Shown here: piece by piece, positions 63,841 through 64,000 of the stretch
Layout: every line of letters starts with the position of its first letter
How positions within the stretch are numbered: the stretch's first letter is position 1
From: Thalassomonas actiniarum
GTDB lineage: Bacteria > Pseudomonadota > Gammaproteobacteria > Enterobacterales > Alteromonadaceae
Assembly: GCF_000948975.2 (NCBI RefSeq)
Contig: NZ_CP059735.1
Location: 3,410,001-3,474,000, forward strand
DNA length: 64,000 nucleotides
Reading direction: 5' to 3'
Notes under the pieces: generated by a model
Databases searched by the model: none
What the model saw: only the letters and a program-made list of their open reading frames with translations
What the model was told of the DNA's origin: nothing
Program-made: the position numbers and the translations under genes

Positions 63841-64000
63841 GCGACGAACGTGTCATCCCCCTGCCGGACTTTGGCGATCTCGCCAGCTTCACGGTAAAAG
63901 TAGACGGCGCCGAGCTTAGCCCGGAGACCCATGTCGCCAATATCATTATCCGCAAAGAATACAACAAGATAGCCAATGCAACCTTAGTAGTGCTTGACGG
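63837..64000 (+). CDS. eCIS spike protein, VgrG/Pvc8-like (3' end outside window)
   Basis: Only 54 codons are visible: MSDERVIPLPDFGDLASFTV, then KVDGAELSPETHVANIIIRK. The (L/F)xVxVxGxxL...VxxIxVxKxxNKIAxAxLxxxD pattern is typical of the beginning of Pvc8/Afp8 VgrG-like spikes. It overlaps the LysM gene by 4 bases. The gene runs on past the window, as does the cluster. Confidence 0.85.
   Translation, partial: MSDERVIPLPDFGDLASFTVKVDGAELSPETHVANIIIRKEYNKIANATLVVLD

Noticed and set aside
63837-64000. Considered as the missing T6SS VgrG
   Set aside because: It is embedded in the eCIS operon directly after LysM, as with Pvc8/Afp8, and is 28 kb away from the T6SS genes.

Overview
The window looks like a chromosomal segment of a marine gammaproteobacterium of the Alteromonadales, most like Colwelliaceae (Thalassomonas or Colwellia type). 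This is inferred from the gene set (purB-roxA, leucine dehydrogenase, ppsA/ppsR, aroG, ydiJ), from the style of the proteins, from a Shewanella/Colwellia-type Y1 transposase, and from moderate GC with AT-rich gaps. No rRNA, tRNA or CRISPR array was seen.

Layout. 1-6.6 kb is ordinary core metabolism: the 3' part of purB, roxA (ribosomal protein L16 arginine hydroxylase), a GNAT acetyltransferase, a DUF4826 protein, leucine dehydrogenase and a Tat-exported PhoD-type phosphatase. 6.6-10.7 kb is a loose set of small accessory genes on the minus strand, including two paralogous 58-residue proteins, a chloramphenicol-acetyltransferase-like enzyme, a possible riboflavin-kinase-like barrel and a purine phosphoribosyltransferase. 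10.8-23.2 kb is mostly envelope functions: an M28 peptidase with a signal peptide but no normal start codon, a TPR lipoprotein, a potassium-channel protein, an RND efflux pump with two tandem adaptors, a decayed gltS, and an operon of two lipoproteins around the outer-membrane phospholipase pldA.

23.2-36.0 kb is a partial type VI secretion locus. One minus-strand operon (tagH-tssJ-tssK-tssL-tssM-tagF-PP2C phosphatase) faces a plus-strand trio (DUF2169, DUF4150/PAAR-like, TIGR02270-like). It carries the envelope-spanning complex, TssK and post-translational regulators, but no tube, sheath, wedge baseplate, VgrG or ClpV. The two operons share an intergenic region with repeated CCTGATT/AATCAGG half-sites.

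36-48.7 kb holds secreted proteins (a small exported protein, an endonuclease I with a lamin-tail domain, a cytochrome c, a periplasmic solute-binding protein) and central metabolism (ydiJ, divergent ppsA/ppsR, aroG, a low-molecular-weight tyrosine phosphatase).

48.8-57 kb is a plastic region. A ~1.3 kb segment holding two small genes and a 160-bp MITE-like element occurs twice in direct orientation, on either side of a frameshifted Y1 transposase gene. The second copy is joined to a serine beta-lactamase-like gene, beyond which lies a 5' stub of the same transposase unit. A secreted Ig-like protein and a decayed LytTR response regulator follow.

57.4-64 kb starts an extracellular contractile injection system (eCIS, phage-tail-like; relatives are PVC, Afp and MAC). 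The genes are a DUF4255/Pvc16-type cap, an unknown 378-residue protein, one very long sheath, two tubes, a 51-residue DUF5908 protein, a LysM baseplate protein and the start of a VgrG/Pvc8-like spike, which runs off the window. A short stand-alone protein resembling the C-terminal part of the flagellar switch protein FliG is divergent from this cluster. The eCIS, with its unusual gene order and FliG-like neighbour, is the most interesting system here.
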